From contig CP142456.1 in NCBI GenBank assembly GCA_038049695.1, forward strand, positions 18,566,501 to 18,630,500: a stretch of DNA of 64,000 nt, written 5' to 3'. Both the position numbers and the translations under genes were made by a program. Under the pieces are notes generated by a model, which did no database searches, was not told the origin of the DNA, and saw only the letters and a list, made by a program, of their open reading frames with translations. Numbering within the stretch: position 1 is the first letter of the stretch; the number at the start of each line of letters is the position of its first letter. This document shows, in pieces, positions 35,250 to 48,044 of this stretch. This DNA is from Cinnamomum chago. Its lineage: Eukaryota > Streptophyta > Magnoliopsida > Laurales > Lauraceae.

Positions 35250-36198
35250 TATGCCTTTGGACGTGGCTTTGCGTATGTAGACTAGCTATCCGTTCTATAG
35301 TTCATGTTTGAATTTTGAAGTTAGATGGTGGCAGAGAAGTTGGACCTGTGAAGGAGCCACCTATGTGGGTTTACCACTTCCATGCTTATCCTTTGTTAGG
35401 ATAATTGTCAATACAAGCAAGCTGTTCCATTTTATTTTTCTCTTTATTTCTTGGTGTGGAAGAATATTACTAATTACTATAATCTTACACGTTACATTAT
35501 CGATCTACTGTAGCTTACCTCTAGTAACAAGTCCACCTATAAATAATCCAAACATTTGGATGCACCTACGCCCAAGTATATTACATTTTCAGATTTGACA
35601 TATTAGTACAAAAATATTTGGATGGTTTGGGCTGAAGTGGATGCCTCTACTTATGGTTTGGGCCGAAGTGCATGCCTTTACTTATGGTTCGAGTCCTAGG
35701 TTCAAATCTTTTGTTTGAATTCTGGTATACGAACAGGACTTGTAACCTGGGCCCAAGTTGAGGTTTAGGTTTACATGTAGGGAGAAACGCTCACGGCCTA
35801 TCTTTAATGCAAAGGGCAAGGCCATGCATTAAAGCTGGGGATGCAGTTTCGTGAATATAACCCCTGTGGACTCCCACGAGAAAATTCTGCTAGATGTAGG
35901 TCTCTAATAGTTTCATCTCAAGATCTAATAACATGACACGTGACATGTTGATAGGAAGAATTGACTAGAGGAAATACAAAGGGTGTTTGTAAGGTGTTTG
36001 TAAAGTTTGTTAATAAGTCCCGTACAAAGTTTAATTACATCATCATCTTTAGCTATAGGTAATTGATCTAAAAGGCTTTATAACAAGTAACATAACTACT
36101 AAAGCAGTGCTTGACTGGTAATTTCGTTTGGATTTGATTGCTGGCAATGTTTTATGAAGCCGATTTTTTTTACTGGTTTCAAATACACTACTGTTTTG
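35250..36198. other. Gene-poor stretch upstream of the inhibitor
   Basis: No gene is seen. A roughly 33-bp unit (ATGGTTTGGGCTGAAGTG and variants) occurs twice in tandem at about 35622-35690. Confidence 0.55.
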
Positions 36199-39100
36199 CA
36201 GTGGCGGAACCACAGTAGGGCCAGGCCGCCCCCCCCCCCCCCCCCCCAAAGTTTATGTCCATCCTGCCCCTGGCCCCCCAAGTTTTTGTCCATCCTGCCC
36301 CTTTCCCTATTCTCATTTCCCCAGGACCCCAGCCCCTTTTCCAAAACCTTTCCAGTCCTAATCCCTATCCCTTTTCCAAAACCCCTTTCCCACCATCCCT
36401 ATTCGGTCCAACCCATCTCTGCCTTTTCCAAAACCTCTCCAGCCCCACCATCCCCTATTCAGTCCAACCATTCTCTGCCTTTTCCAAAACCTCTCCAACG
36501 GTCCAACCATTCTCTGTCGTGAGTCAAATGCCCATCCATTGAAGTTGTTGCTGCTGATATATCCGTCGCTCGGATTGTTGAGTGGAACAGTGAACACACC
36601 GACTAAGACTCAGGGCCTTGGAGCAGGTAAAGCTGTAAATCTAACTCATGGTAGGTGGTTTGGCTTCTTCTCTGCCTTTTATTATTGTTTTTTCACAAGT
36701 AAGTTGAACACTGCCAGTGTTATTGCCTTCACATCTCCTCAAGAGCAACTACATGATAACGGGCAAGATGTGGAGGGTGTCAATGTCAAGGATTTAGAAA
36801 TCGGACTCAGAGCTACTTGGTCCACTTGAGTTGATAAAACCAAGTGGCGCCATAGAGTCCAAAAGCCTTCAAATACATTAAAGAATAAATAAAATATCTA
36901 AATAGTTGGAAAATTGTGTCCTTTAATTATAAAAGTTCTAAACCTATCATGTTTTAGTAAGTGTGATTGTGTGAATGAATTTAAGAATAAATGGGTGGTA
37001 TAATCTTTTCCATATATATTAATCTGCATAGACAGTATTTCTGATTCTGAATGCATATACCTTTCACAAAAAGTAGTTTTAATCTCCTAAAATTAGTATA
37101 AAAGATCTCCAAAAGCCTCCCATGGCTTCTTCCAACAAGAAAATATGCATCAAACAAAAATGTTTTTCAAGGCCTTTTCTATAGGAATCAGCTAGAAAGG
37201 GGACTTTGGAAGGCATTTCAATGTAGGTCAGGTATTTAGAAACTAGGTAGTTTTTTTCTTGTTTATGTGTACAACTGGAGGTTTTCTGTAAACATGCTTA
37301 TGAAATTACCTCACATCCAATCTTATGGATGGTGAGTGCAAGTGCTTCAGATACCCCCTGTTGATGGACCTTGCTTTCTACAACTCCAGAATTTGTTTTT
37401 GCATCCAGCAATCACAGTCCCAAACATATCAAATAAAATACTGTAACTAATGTGTCAAATTAGTAAATGATATGTCATTATTGTCATATGTGATATGTGT
37501 CAAATTAGTAACTTAAGTACTTAACTGATATGGTTTTGGTGCTTCTTAGAACTACTGTGTCAAATTTGTAACTTATGTAGATGAATTCAATGATACAAAC
37601 TATGAGAGGTCAGGTCTTGTGAATTTCGTGTCATATCATTTAATGGATGTATATATATGCATTTTGAGCATTAATCACCCGTGTGTTTATTGAGTTGTTT
37701 GATGAATGGTTCATATTTTGAGACAATGAATACTTTTTATTTGATTTTGGACATATAATAAATATGGTTTTTATTTGATTTGTAGATGGGAAAGTCATCT
37801 ACAATTGATGGATTTTTTAAAAGAAAAAATCCTCAAAACTTAGAAGCCGATGCTTCATTGCCGACCTCTAATGTTGAGAATCCAATTTCTGAAGATCGTC
37901 CTATAAAATCACAAAGAACTAAAATCAATGAAGTTGATATTAGTTCATTAGAGCGTGATCCAGGATTGCGTCCACAGATATGGGATTATGATATTAATCG
38001 GTGTGATGAAATTCGACGGAAGTACATTAATATTGGTCCATACCAACCTATGCTTTCAAAGTATCCGAAATCTGGATCAACAATTCATCTTCGTAGCTTT
38101 CAATATTCATGGTTCAAGCTATTTCCTTCATGGTTGGAATATTCCCCAGAGAAAGATGCTATTTTTTGTCTACCATGCTATCTTTTTAATAAGCAAACTA
38201 GACTTGCTTCGCAAAATGCATTCACTCTTACTGGATTTAAGAATTGGAAGAAAGTTAAAGATGGAAAAAATTATGCTTTATTGAGTCATGTGGGGAAGGA
38301 TCCTAACTCTCCTCATAAAGTTGCCGAGAGATCATGTGAAGACTTGATGAATCATTCTCAACATATACAGAAAGTGCTTGACAAATTCACTTCGGAAGAA
38401 ATTGCAAATAATCGACTACGGCTTACGGCTTCAATTGATACAGTCCGATGGCTTACATTTCAAGGTTGTGCTTTTAGAGGCCATGATGAAAGTCATAGTT
38501 CAATCAATCGTGGAAATTATATTGAAATGTTGAATTTGTTGAGTTCTTATAATGAGAAAGTTGCAAAAGTTGTGTTAGATAAAGCTCCCAAAAATGCTTC
38601 TTACACATCACCAAAGATCCAAAAAGAAGTTCTACATGTTTTTTCAACCAAAGTGAAGAAGATAATTCGTGAAGAAATTGGTGATGCAAAATTTTGTATA
38701 CTTGTTGATGAAGCTCGTGATGAGTCAAAGAAGGAGCAAATGGCTATAGTTTTGAGATTCGTTGACAAAGATGGCTTTGTGCGAGAGCGTTTTTTTGGGC
38801 TTGTTCATGTCTCCAACACTGCATCATTGACCTTAAAAAATGCGTTATATGATGTATTATTGTCTTATCATAATCTCAATGTTCAGAATATTCGAGGGCA
38901 GGGATACGATGGTGCAAGCAATATGCGGGGTGAGTGGAATGGATTACAAGCTTTGATTTTGAATGATTGTCCATATGCATACTATGTCCATTGTTTAGCA
39001 CATCGCTTGCAATTGGCATTAGTTGCAGCATCAAAAAAAGTTAATCCAATTTATCAATTTTTTACTAAATTGACTTCTATTATCAATATTGTTGGCGCTT

Positions 39101-40491
39101 CATGCAAGCGTAATGATGAGTTAAAAGTTGCTCAAGCTGCTGAAATTGCACATTTGATTGTCATTGATGAACTCAAGAGTGGGAGAGGACTTAATCAGAT
39201 TGGTTCTTTACAGCGGGCAGGAGATACTCGTTGGAGTTCTCACTTGAAATCAGTTTCTAGCTTGATAAAGATGTTTAGTCCAACATGTACAGTTCTAATT
39301 AACATCATTGAGGATGAAACTACTTTTTCTCAACGAGGAGATGCAGACTCAGCTTACGAGGCAATGACTTCATTTGAATTTGTTTTCATCTTGCATCTTA
39401 TGAAAGAAATCATGGAGATCACTGAATTACTTTGTCAAGCTTTGCAATGTCAATCTCAAGACATTTTAAATGCCATGCATCTTGTTTCATCTACTAAAGC
39501 ACTTATCTAAAAATTGAGAGATGTTGGGTGGGATGCTTTACTTACCAAGGTGAAATCATTTTGTGAGGCACGCAATATAGATATCCCAGATATTAATGCT
39601 CGTTATGTTGCGAGACGAGGTCGAGCCCGCCATCAACAAGATGAGTTTACAATTGAGCATCATTGTCGAATAGAAATTTTTTATGTTGCGATTGATTCAC
39701 AATTACAAGAATTAAATAGTCGGTTTAGTGAGCAAGCAGTAGAGTTGCTTATTCTTAGTTCAGCTTTGGGTCCTCGAAATGCACATGAAACTTTCAGAGG
39801 CGATGATATTTGCAAGTTGGTAGATAAGTTTTATCCTCAAGACTTTACAGAGAATGAGAAAATGCAATTGAGAATGCAACTTCACCATTATGAGTATAAT
39901 GTAGTTCGACATTTCGACTTTCAAAAATTGTAAATTGTTTCTGATCTATGTCAATGGTTGGTAAAGACTAGAAGATCAACAGTCTACCAACTTATTTTTA
40001 GAGTGATTGAACTTGTGCATACTCTTCCAGTTTCTACTGCAACTACTAAACGATCATTTTTAGCCATGAATATTGTCAAAACTAGGCTTCGCAACAAAAT
40101 GGATGATGATTTTCTCTCTGATTGTTTGATTGTATACATTGAAAAAGAAATTGCTGAGAAGCTTAGCACAGAATCAATCATAGACGATTTCCGAGATTTG
40201 AAAGAACATCGAGTTCCATTTTGATAGATGATTGAGTTAAAATGTACTCAGAAACAATTATTATACGACTTTTCTTTGCTTATATTTTGTTAAGGCTGAA
40301 TATACTTGTTTTAATTTTCATGTAAAATTTAGTCTTGAATCGTAATATGTTTGTCATGCTTGAACTTACAACTATGTTGAAAGAAAACTTAAAACTATGT
40401 TAGTTATAATAATTGGTAAAATAAAAATTTATTCAAGTTTTGCGCCCCACCCCCCCCCCCCCCCGCATATGAAATCCTGGTTCCGCCCCTG
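36199..40491 (+). mobile_element. Near-complete hAT transposon, TTF/zinc-finger type
   Basis: Termini are CAGTGGCGGAACCA at 36199 and its inverted relative TGGTTCCGCCCCTG ending at 40491. The flanks CTGTTTTG (36191-36198) and CTCTTTTG (40492-40499) are an 8-bp duplication with one difference. The 4.3-kb length, long 5' non-coding part and single large transposase match autonomous members of this group. A C19 run lies near the left end and a C15 run near the right. At 36336-36510 a pyrimidine-rich motif like CCTTTTCCAAAACCTCTCC repeats four or five times. Confidence 0.92.
37786..40224 (+). pseudogene. hAT transposase, TTF/DUF4371 type, two in-frame stops
   Basis: The frame begins ATG at 37786, straight after a splice-acceptor-like TTTGATTTGTAG. 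In order it shows: a KSSTIDGFFKRK N-terminus; the TTF-type finger region ending FCLPCYLFNK; ACEDLMNHS-like spacing; DUF4371 catalytic blocks CILVDEARDESKKEQMAI and GQGYDGASNMRGEWNGLQ, with candidate catalytic Asp in each; and HCLAHRLQLALVAASKK and DTRWSSH. The C-terminal dimerisation region contains LPVSTATTKRSFLAMNIVK and RLRNKMDDDFLSDCLIVYIE. TAA stops occur at 39508-39510 and 39931-39933; the frame is otherwise kept to the stop at 40224 (about 812 codons). This is a recently dead copy that would have bound its TIRs and moved the element. Confidence 0.92.
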
Positions 40492-40499
40492 CTCTTTTG

Positions 40500-41204
40500 T
40501 TTTCTAGAACCTTTGAGCCCAATTAATGTTGTCATGTGTTGCATGATTATTAGGTCAAGACTAAGAACTCTTACATGATAATATAAGTTACACACTTTTC
40601 CCCAGCCACAAGAGGCAAGCTTTCTAGTTTATTGTAGGGTAAGGTTTGATTAATTTTCAGTCCTAGTTGGGCCACATGATCACATATTAAGGTTTGATAA
40701 GGGTGCAATGCAACTCAATCCGACCAAAAATCGGGTTAAGGTTAGTTAGTTTGCTCCAATTTCAGCCCAACCCAAGTTACAAATAAAAAAGGACCTTCAT
40801 CTTCTTCTCTCGGCTCTCCTTTCTCTAGTTTTCTTTTGGAGTTTCAAATTTCAGTTGTCTTTTGGCACTCATTCAAAAATGGGAAGCACCTCACATTCCC
40901 TAAACGTACAACTAAAGTTTTACATTCTGGGTTTTGTTTTTGTTGGGTATTGTGATATGCAGAGATTTGATGTTAGAGTTTATGTGGCCTAAAATGATAA
41001 AGGAGCTTCTTCTATTGACGGGAGTTGTAGTTTTGAGTTTTCCATTGATGGAGCTACTGCCCAGTCCGGGAGTGGTGGGTGGGGGGTGGGGTTTTAATTT
41101 GTTTGCCCCTCCTTAACTTCTTCCATAGAATACAAGTAACAACTATTTTAAAGTTTTATATTCTTTGGAATTTTAACAGAATATTTAATTCTAGTAGCAT
41201 ATTT
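40500..41204. other. Non-genic stretch
   Basis: No gene is seen right of the hAT element. Short frames here lack domains. Confidence 0.5.
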
Positions 41205-41640
41205 TAGGAATTCAATTCCATGAAAATAAAAAATCTCCAATTATATTTTGAAGATAAGGTATTCATGGTAAAGTGAGTTTCTTTTATTTTCTAAGAATTC
41301 TATTGATCATGCAAACAGACATCTTATATCTTTTCAAGATAAGAGCTTTCATGGTAAAACGAGCTCCTTTGGATTTGTAAGAATTCAGTTTCATGTGAAT
41401 AAATAGGTCTTATCTTTCTAGCATAATGGGTTCTTTTAAATGTTTAGAAATTCAAATCCATACTAATAGATTAGCCCAATCTTATTTTAATGATAATAAA
41501 TTCATTTCTTTAAATCCTTGAGAATTCAATGCAATGCAAATAAACAAGTCCTACTATATGTTCATGATAAGAAATTAATGGTAAAGTGGTTCATTATGAT
41601 TCCTAAGAATTATTTGCATGCAATCAAATCGGCCATATGC
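41205..41640. repeat. Degenerate tandem array, about 85-bp unit
   Basis: About five diverged units each start with AGAATTC-like text and run through AAATAA, a GATAAGA-like core and a GGTAAAGTGAGTT-like core. Starts lie at about 41210, 41293, 41379, 41448, 41520 and a partial at 41600. Identity is low, so the array is old. Confidence 0.6.
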
Positions 41641-41949
41641 AAAACAAGTAGCTAAAATTTCATGAGTCCTCCATCCTCACCATCTATCAATCAATGTGAT
41701 TTTTGGTGTGTTACGACCCAAAAAATGCACATTTTTTAATAATGGGAAAAAGAGCAATTTTTATAAAATAACAAATGAAAAATAATTAATTTATCATATT
41801 CTAAGCTCATCTTTTATTATTCAAAGCTGATCATATGAACAACCACTCTCAATATGTTCATTGTATCAAATTTACTTCAATATGTAATGGTGGATTGTAC
41901 ATATAAAGGTGGGACACAGAGGTTGTAGTGACCAAAGGTTTGGTAAATG

Positions 41950-42140
41950 AAGAAGAAAAGAGAAATTATACCAAAAGGGAGAAAAAGTTAAAAGCAAAGA
42001 ATGGAGGTGCCTCTAGAAAAAAAGGTTTGGGTGGTTTTATCATTTCTCGTAGCATAGAGAAGGTCTACGAAAAATTAGAGTTTTTTTTTTAAGGAGGACG
42101 GAAAATCATCTAAAGGTAAGCTACGGGCAAAACCTCTTTT
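41950..42140. repeat. Second copy of the 437-1310 repeat (empty site)
   Basis: It shares GGTGCCTC, TAGCATAGAGAAGGTCT and AAAGGTAAGCTA with 437-538 and 1221-1310, but has no TIR element between them. Confidence 0.6.
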
Positions 42141-42214
42141 TTTCTTACATAGAAGTAGAGAATTTAGGAAGTGTTTTAGGTTACTTTTGCCCTTTGTTTG
42201 CTTTCAAAAAGTAA

Positions 42215-42990
42215 GCTAGTCATTCCCCAAATTTTAAGGAGAGATTTAACTACAAAGGCCCTTGCTAAGCTTGAGCCCAAAAAGAAAAATATATTATTAA
42301 ATTTAAGTTTTTTCTGAAAATATTTTAAGATATAAAAGAAAAAGGAGAAATTAACAAACCAAATTCTTTAATAAAAATAAATTTATTTATCTATCATCAT
42401 TGATATTCGATGCATCAAAATTATACATAAAAAAAAAAGAAAAAAAATGAAATAAACTTACAAAACCTACAAACCAAATAAAAAATTATAAATTTTCACC
42501 CATTTTTATTTTCATTGAGATTTTAGAAAGAAGAAAAGAAACATGCTATAAGTTAGTTGTTGTCATGTCTTTTAAATTACAGAAGTATTTGTAATATTAA
42601 AATAGAAAAATGAAAGATGGGCATAATAATTTAAAATATTTTAGGTAAATTTTGAGGTCAGAGGCTTTATTGTTAACACTACATAGTGCACACCTATCTC
42701 ATTGTTTACGTACATGCATGCCATGTGTGGGACATTAAAGAAGCTGTGTGGTTTGATTGTAGTAGTGCGCCAAACATGACCATGAAATCGGATGGTTGAT
42801 AATAATAATAATAAATCCTTTACTATATTAATCCTTGTCTTGTATCGAGACACCTATAATGGGATACAATTGTGTTTCAAGTTTTGTATTTCCTCTTCCT
42901 AGTTTTTCAACCCGATGATTATGGCTTATTTTTTAAATTATGATCAGTCTCAGTGACCCTTGTGAATTCGAAATTATCCTAAACAGAGAA
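42215..42990. other. AT-rich non-genic stretch
   Basis: No gene is seen. Contains A-rich runs and a short (AAT)n at about 42799-42812. Confidence 0.5.
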
Positions 42991-42999
42991 CCTGAATAT

Positions 43000-45787
43000 G
43001 AAATTTCATATTAAGGGGGAGCAACTCTGTTCATATGATTGCTTGTTTTTGAACAAAAAGGGGGAGTAGGAAAATTCAAAAGTTGTTCGTTGCATTTATT
43101 ATCTCTTTTGTTGAGTGTTCTTCCCTTTGTCAATTTATGAAAGCAGGGAGAGACAATGAAAGTGAGAGCGTTATATTTGCATTTAATTTCATGATTATTT
43201 AACTGGATCATTTCTCAAGAATGGTTCATGACAGGTTCTACGGGATACAAGATTATACACATTGAAGACCATGATTTTTTTTTTAATTTTTGGGTAGCAT
43301 GTATGTATTAGGAAGTTTTGTCCATGAATTGCAAAAGGGGGAGATTGTTAGGATTTGAGTGTTGGCAAATTCATTGGGCTGGACAAAACTTGGGTTCATG
43401 AATTGTATTTATCTTTATTTTAGCTGGACAAGATGAAAGATGCAAGAGAAAGAAGCCAAGTCCAAAGAACCGAAGCGGAATTGCATATAAATCGGATCGG
43501 ACCACCCGATCGATCGGATCATCTGTCTGATCGATCGGAGCTTGAACAAGTCCCAATTAGAAGACTGTCTGACCGATCAATCCTTAGCGACCCCCCAGTT
43601 ATTTGGATGTCCGATCGATCGGATGGCGGCGAATTTCAAATCCGAGTAATTTCCAATTGTTGCAAAACTTCCAAATGAAAGTCCAGAACCGAACCCTAGA
43701 GGGGGGGTGAATATGGTATACTCAATTACAATGCCCAATTCTTCTTTAAACCAATATCAATCATGTTTTGAAAGTTCATTAACTTGATTATCGATGAAAG
43801 ATCTAATACCAAGTAAAGAACCATTGAATACAATCAAAGTTGACATTGATAAGAAAAGAATAAATTTAAGTGCATCATCCACACAATCACCATAATAAGG
43901 AAATTTATAGTGGTTCGGCCAATCATGCCTACATCCATTCTCGGTATTTCTACCGGTGTTCCACTATCAATTTTAAGGTTTAGGCTAACCACCAACCTTA
44001 CAACCACAAATGTTTTTTACTCAAGGCTAAGCATTAACCTATACAATCTCATATGCTTTTCAATAGGCTGAGCATAAACCTTTACAACAAGATTTTTAAT
44101 CTCAAAAACTATGCCTAAACAAGCATACAATGAGATGCAAGTGAATACAATTAAATGCCTCTTAATATAGGCTGATATGAAAGATGTAATCAAACTAAGG
44201 CATATGCATGATAAATGCAAAGATCAATAAATGATACATATGCCTTCAAACTACTTCTATCTCTTTTGAAATTCAATGCTCATAAATGATGTAAATGAGA
44301 GATAGGGTAACTACACATGTCTTTTGAAATAATGAAAAACTTGTTTTTAGAAAGTTTAAGATGAGACTAGCAAGTTTTAAAGAAACATTAAATGTCTAAA
44401 AATGTGAGATTACTAATCAAATGATGAAGTTAAAATGATAAACATATTTTAAATCAAAGCATGTTTAAACACTCAACATCTGAACACTTTAATCATGCCA
44501 TTTGAAGAAATCAAAGATTTGAAAGCAAGCTTGAATAAAATAAAATAAGAGGAGAAAACCCATTGAAGAATCAAAGGTTTGTCATGATGATTTGCCCTCC
44601 TAGCTTCCCTTTAGCTTAGCATAAAAAGTCTCATCTTCCTTGGCCCTCAAAAGTCTCAAAAGTATTGGCACAAAAACCAAAGAAGGGTTCTTTTTATAAG
44701 AAATTCATCTACAACGGATCTATTATAGATCGACCGACAAATGGAGTTCGGTCGACCGAACTCAACTGTCATAATCCAACGGCTATAATTTTTGAGATTT
44801 GTAGACCGTTGTAAAGTTGTCGGTTCACCGAACCGAATAGTAGTTCGGTCGACCGACAGCTGACCGACAACAGACCGACAAGCTGACCGACATTCCCTGA
44901 TACACAGATTTTACATTCTGGATCCGGAACCCACAGTTGACCGAACATAGTTTGGCTGACCGAACTTTCCCTATTTTTTAAAGACTCGAAAAATGATTTT
45001 AAAATGAAAGTTTAATCTTGGAGAACTAGGCTAGATTAAAGACTAACATGTTTGATAAAAAGAGTTTTCTTTTAATTTAAAAATGCAAATCAAAACATGT
45101 TTTGAGCAAAAACCTTTGACGCTAAGCTAAATATAATGTAAGAAGATTCCAATAAAGAAGTTTGAGAGATCGAGCTTATGAAAATGAATGTATCAAATCT
45201 AATTGCAAACTAATGAAAACCCTAACACCAAATACTTCTCCTATTAGAACCCTAACTCTTCTACACAAACCAATAGTTATTTAAAGACACATTCTCTCAA
45301 ACCTAGAGTTGTCCCTCATACCTCTGTCATTGTTCTAAGCCCTAGAATATCCCCAGGGAGATTTCTCCCCTCCAGAAAGCTTTCGTGTGATTTATGTGGT
45401 GAAGCTTTCTTCTTCTAGAGACCCATCATCTACTTTCCAAGTACATTTGTCTTATGCAAAGGAGTGGAGATTCAAGTGCTGGAAAAGGTGAATGGCGTGG
45501 TCGTCGGCAAGATCAACTACAGTCCTTAGGTAGTGTTCAACTGGAAAGGGTAGTCAATATATCTTGTAACTAATGCTTGATCTTTTTGGACCAGAGTTAT
45601 AGATCTAGTGGTTTTTTCCCTATTTAGGGTTTTCCACGTAAAAATTGCATATCCATCTCTTTAGATAGTTTGTGGTTGAGTGGTTAATAACTTCGTTTAT
45701 TGTTTTATTATTTCCATATAAAAAATTTTGTTGGGACCGTATTTAACCCTAGGGTTGGATCTAGATTGTCCCTCTTGGTTTTTCATA
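43000..45787 (+). mobile_element. Sirevirus-type 3' end: multiple PPTs plus LTR (fossil)
   Basis: Purine tracts AAGGGGGAG recur near 43013, 43058 and 43335, the last abutting the LTR start TGTTAGG at 43346. Repeated PPTs are a known Sirevirus hallmark. The LTR runs from 43346 to about 45787 (..TTTTTCA) and is interrupted by the inverted solo LTR at 43676-45227. CCGATCGATCGG palindromes lie at 43507-43625. No coding part remains; the element is incomplete. Confidence 0.75.
43676..45227 (-). mobile_element. Inverted solo LTR, Sirevirus type
   Basis: A 1552-bp TGAAAG..CCTAACA unit is flanked by a perfect CCAAA duplication (43671-43675 and 45228-45232). On the minus strand it begins TGTTAGGG and ends CTTTCA after CCCTCTAGGGTTCGG, like the LTRs at 17038 and 56192. 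AGTTCGGTCGACCGAACT, an 18-bp perfect palindrome, lies near 44733. Confidence 0.88.
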
Positions 45788-46168
45788 GTCATTTATCGTA
45801 AAGCTCAGCAAAGATAGGATTCAATTTTATCATGGTTGCACACCAAAGGATATTATGAATGACTTCCACATGGAGTTCGGGGTGTTGGTCAACTACAAGG
45901 AGGTCTATTTAGGAAAAGAGATTCTAATGAAAAAAATACGAGTTCATTAAAGGAGTCTTTCCGCATTATTCCCCATTATTGTATGGAATTAGAAATGATG
46001 AATCCTGGAAAAGGAACTGGTTTGTTGAAGGATCGAGAAGACTCATTTAGAATATTATTTTTTACATTTGGAGTATGAATCTGGTCTTTCCGTTCATCCT
46101 TGATGACAATGATAGTCGTAGATCGGGCACACCTTCAAGGTAAGTAAATGAGTGTTATATTGATAGTT
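45788..46168 (+). mobile_element. MULE transposase remnant, part 1
   Basis: Plus-strand frames give LSKDRIQFYHGCTPKDIMND, VNYKEVYLGKEILMKK and, near 46125, VVDRAHLQGK. This matches the MuDR-type series of DNA-binding region, GKE.A, the LDGTFL-type motif and GKYKG. Several stops and frame breaks are present. It is cut at the left by the Sirevirus LTR and at the right by a solo LTR. Confidence 0.75.
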
Positions 46169-46853
46169 TGTAAGGCCAAAATTGTGTCAGAGCCAGAGAG
46201 GGCTCTCGCTATAGCGAGAGTGAAGCTCGCTATAACGAGAGTGGCGCAGAATGCCCAGTTGGATCAAGACTATAAGCAAAAGTTTGAGACAAACTGATAT
46301 TCTTAGTGGATTATTATTAGGAGTCTTAAGCACGGATTTGGGGCTATATATTGGGTGTCTCTCTCAACCCAAATGGACATAGATCATCTCTTAAGTTTTG
46401 AATTAGAGATCTAATTGAAAGAAATCTTCTATAGAAATTTATTGAAAAGTTGTGCTGCAAGTTCTCTAAAAAGCTAGTTCTTCTACATCCCTTGTAGAAG
46501 ATCATCTTCTTTCGTAAAAGATTTGAGGAGTCAAGCGCAGGATTGAGTCTGTTGCAATCAATGGTGTGAAATCGTTGAAGCGTGAAGCGACACAAGGTAA
46601 CTTCAATCCTTAGGTAGGGGATATCTGGGAAGAAAATCTGGGTTTCTTGTAATTGCAAGATTCATAGTGCTTGATTGTTGATCTAGTTCGGATCCGTGGT
46701 TTTTCACCCAATTAGGGTTTTCCATGCTAAATCTGGTGTCCTTGTGGTGTGTGCTTGTGGTTTTATTTTCGCTGGATAGTTTATTTTATTAGCACACTTT
46801 TGGGTTGTTTTGTTGAGTTGACAAACCTAGAGATCTCGTACCCAAAACTTTCA
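46169..46853 (+). mobile_element. 685-bp solo LTR in the MULE
   Basis: TGTAAGG..CTTTCA flanked by TAGTT (46164-46168) and TAGTC (46854-46858), one difference. CTCGCTATAGCGAG and a variant form palindromes at 46203-46243, upstream of a CTATATATTG TATA-like box near 46342. MULE transposase sequence continues on both sides. Confidence 0.75.
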
Positions 46854-48044
46854 TAGTCATTACTTTTGATGGTAACCATTAGTTATTCCCACTTACCTTT
46901 GACAAAGTTGAGGCCGAGTGATGAGATAGTTGGGCATGGTTCTTTACAATTCTTGACCTTACTCTAGGTGAATGGAAAAAAGGTCTTATTCCTGCCATAG
47001 AAGAAGTAATCACAAGTGCCTACCACTATTATTGTTTTCATCATATTGCTAAGAATGTGTAATCAAGGTTTTTATGAGTGAAGCCATTGTTATAAGGTTT
47101 TGGTGTGCTGCTAAAACTTATAGGCCATGTGAATATGAGATGCATATGGAAACTATAAGGATTATAAACCAACAGGCTTACAACTATCTTCATGCAATCA
47201 GGATGCAACTCTAGTCCAATTCTTTTGTGGAGAGGTGGCGATACGATATGTTGACTCAAAATATTGAAGAATGCTTAATCAAGCTAATGAAGCACAATAT
47301 AGAGCTTCTAATGACAAAAGACAATTCGATGCAATTCATGAGGAATTAATGGGTTTCTTCTAACTTCGTAAGACTAAGTCTTGGAAAATGAAGCCACACC
47401 TAACTCCTTATATGGAAAAGAATCTTGAGCGAATCAACAGAAGGATCCCAACATTAGAATTTTCAATAAGTCAATCAAGACGAATTTCAGGTTCAGTCTT
47501 GGGAGTTTACTTATCTTGCTCACCTAAATTGAAAGACTTGTACATGTCAGAAGTGGAAAATAATTAGAATTCCATGCAAGCACGCATTGTCACTTGTGAA
47601 CCATCAAAACAAGAGGCATTGATCCATATGGCTTCTATGAGCATTGGTACTCATCTAATACATATCAACAACTTAGAATGATGTTGTACATTCAACTCGT
47701 AATATTCGACAATGGGAACACATTAGTCATGATGCGGTGAAACATCCCATTACAACTAGATAATCTAGATAGCCAACAAAAAAAAAGATTCGTATGAAAG
47801 ACCATAATCAACAAAGAAGACAAGTAATATGCTCTATTTGTAAAGAAAAGGGGCAGGATCGACAAAAGTGCCGCAATCCACCCTGTAAAGGTGATGAAGA
47901 TTGTGAATTGTGGTTCATCGATATCATCGATATCAGAATGTTATCCTTTTATATGTTTTTTTATTGTTGGTTATAATGGGATGCATTTTTCGATGGATGG
48001 CGGAACCATATTTTTTGAGTTAGTTTACATTTTAATGGACTGCA
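46854..48044 (+). mobile_element. MULE transposase remnant, part 2
   Basis: The frames continue the MuDR-like transposase: TFDGN..LFPLTF, GLIPAIEEVITSAYHYYCFH, CEYEMHMETIRIIN, FVERWRYDMLT, and near 47827 the C-terminal zinc knuckle CSICKEKGQDRQKC, where the usual His is Gln. Multiple stops and frame changes. The 3' non-coding part repeats CGGAACCATATTTTTTG-like text and continues across the next LTR at 51353. Confidence 0.82.

Noticed and set aside
36154-36542. Pro-rich 95-122 residue frames
   Set aside because: They read through a C/T-rich repeat in the hAT element's non-coding part in several frames at once.
41719-42140. Possible full MITE around the second copy of the 437-1310 repeat
   Set aside because: No terminal inverted repeats or duplication could be defined at its edges.
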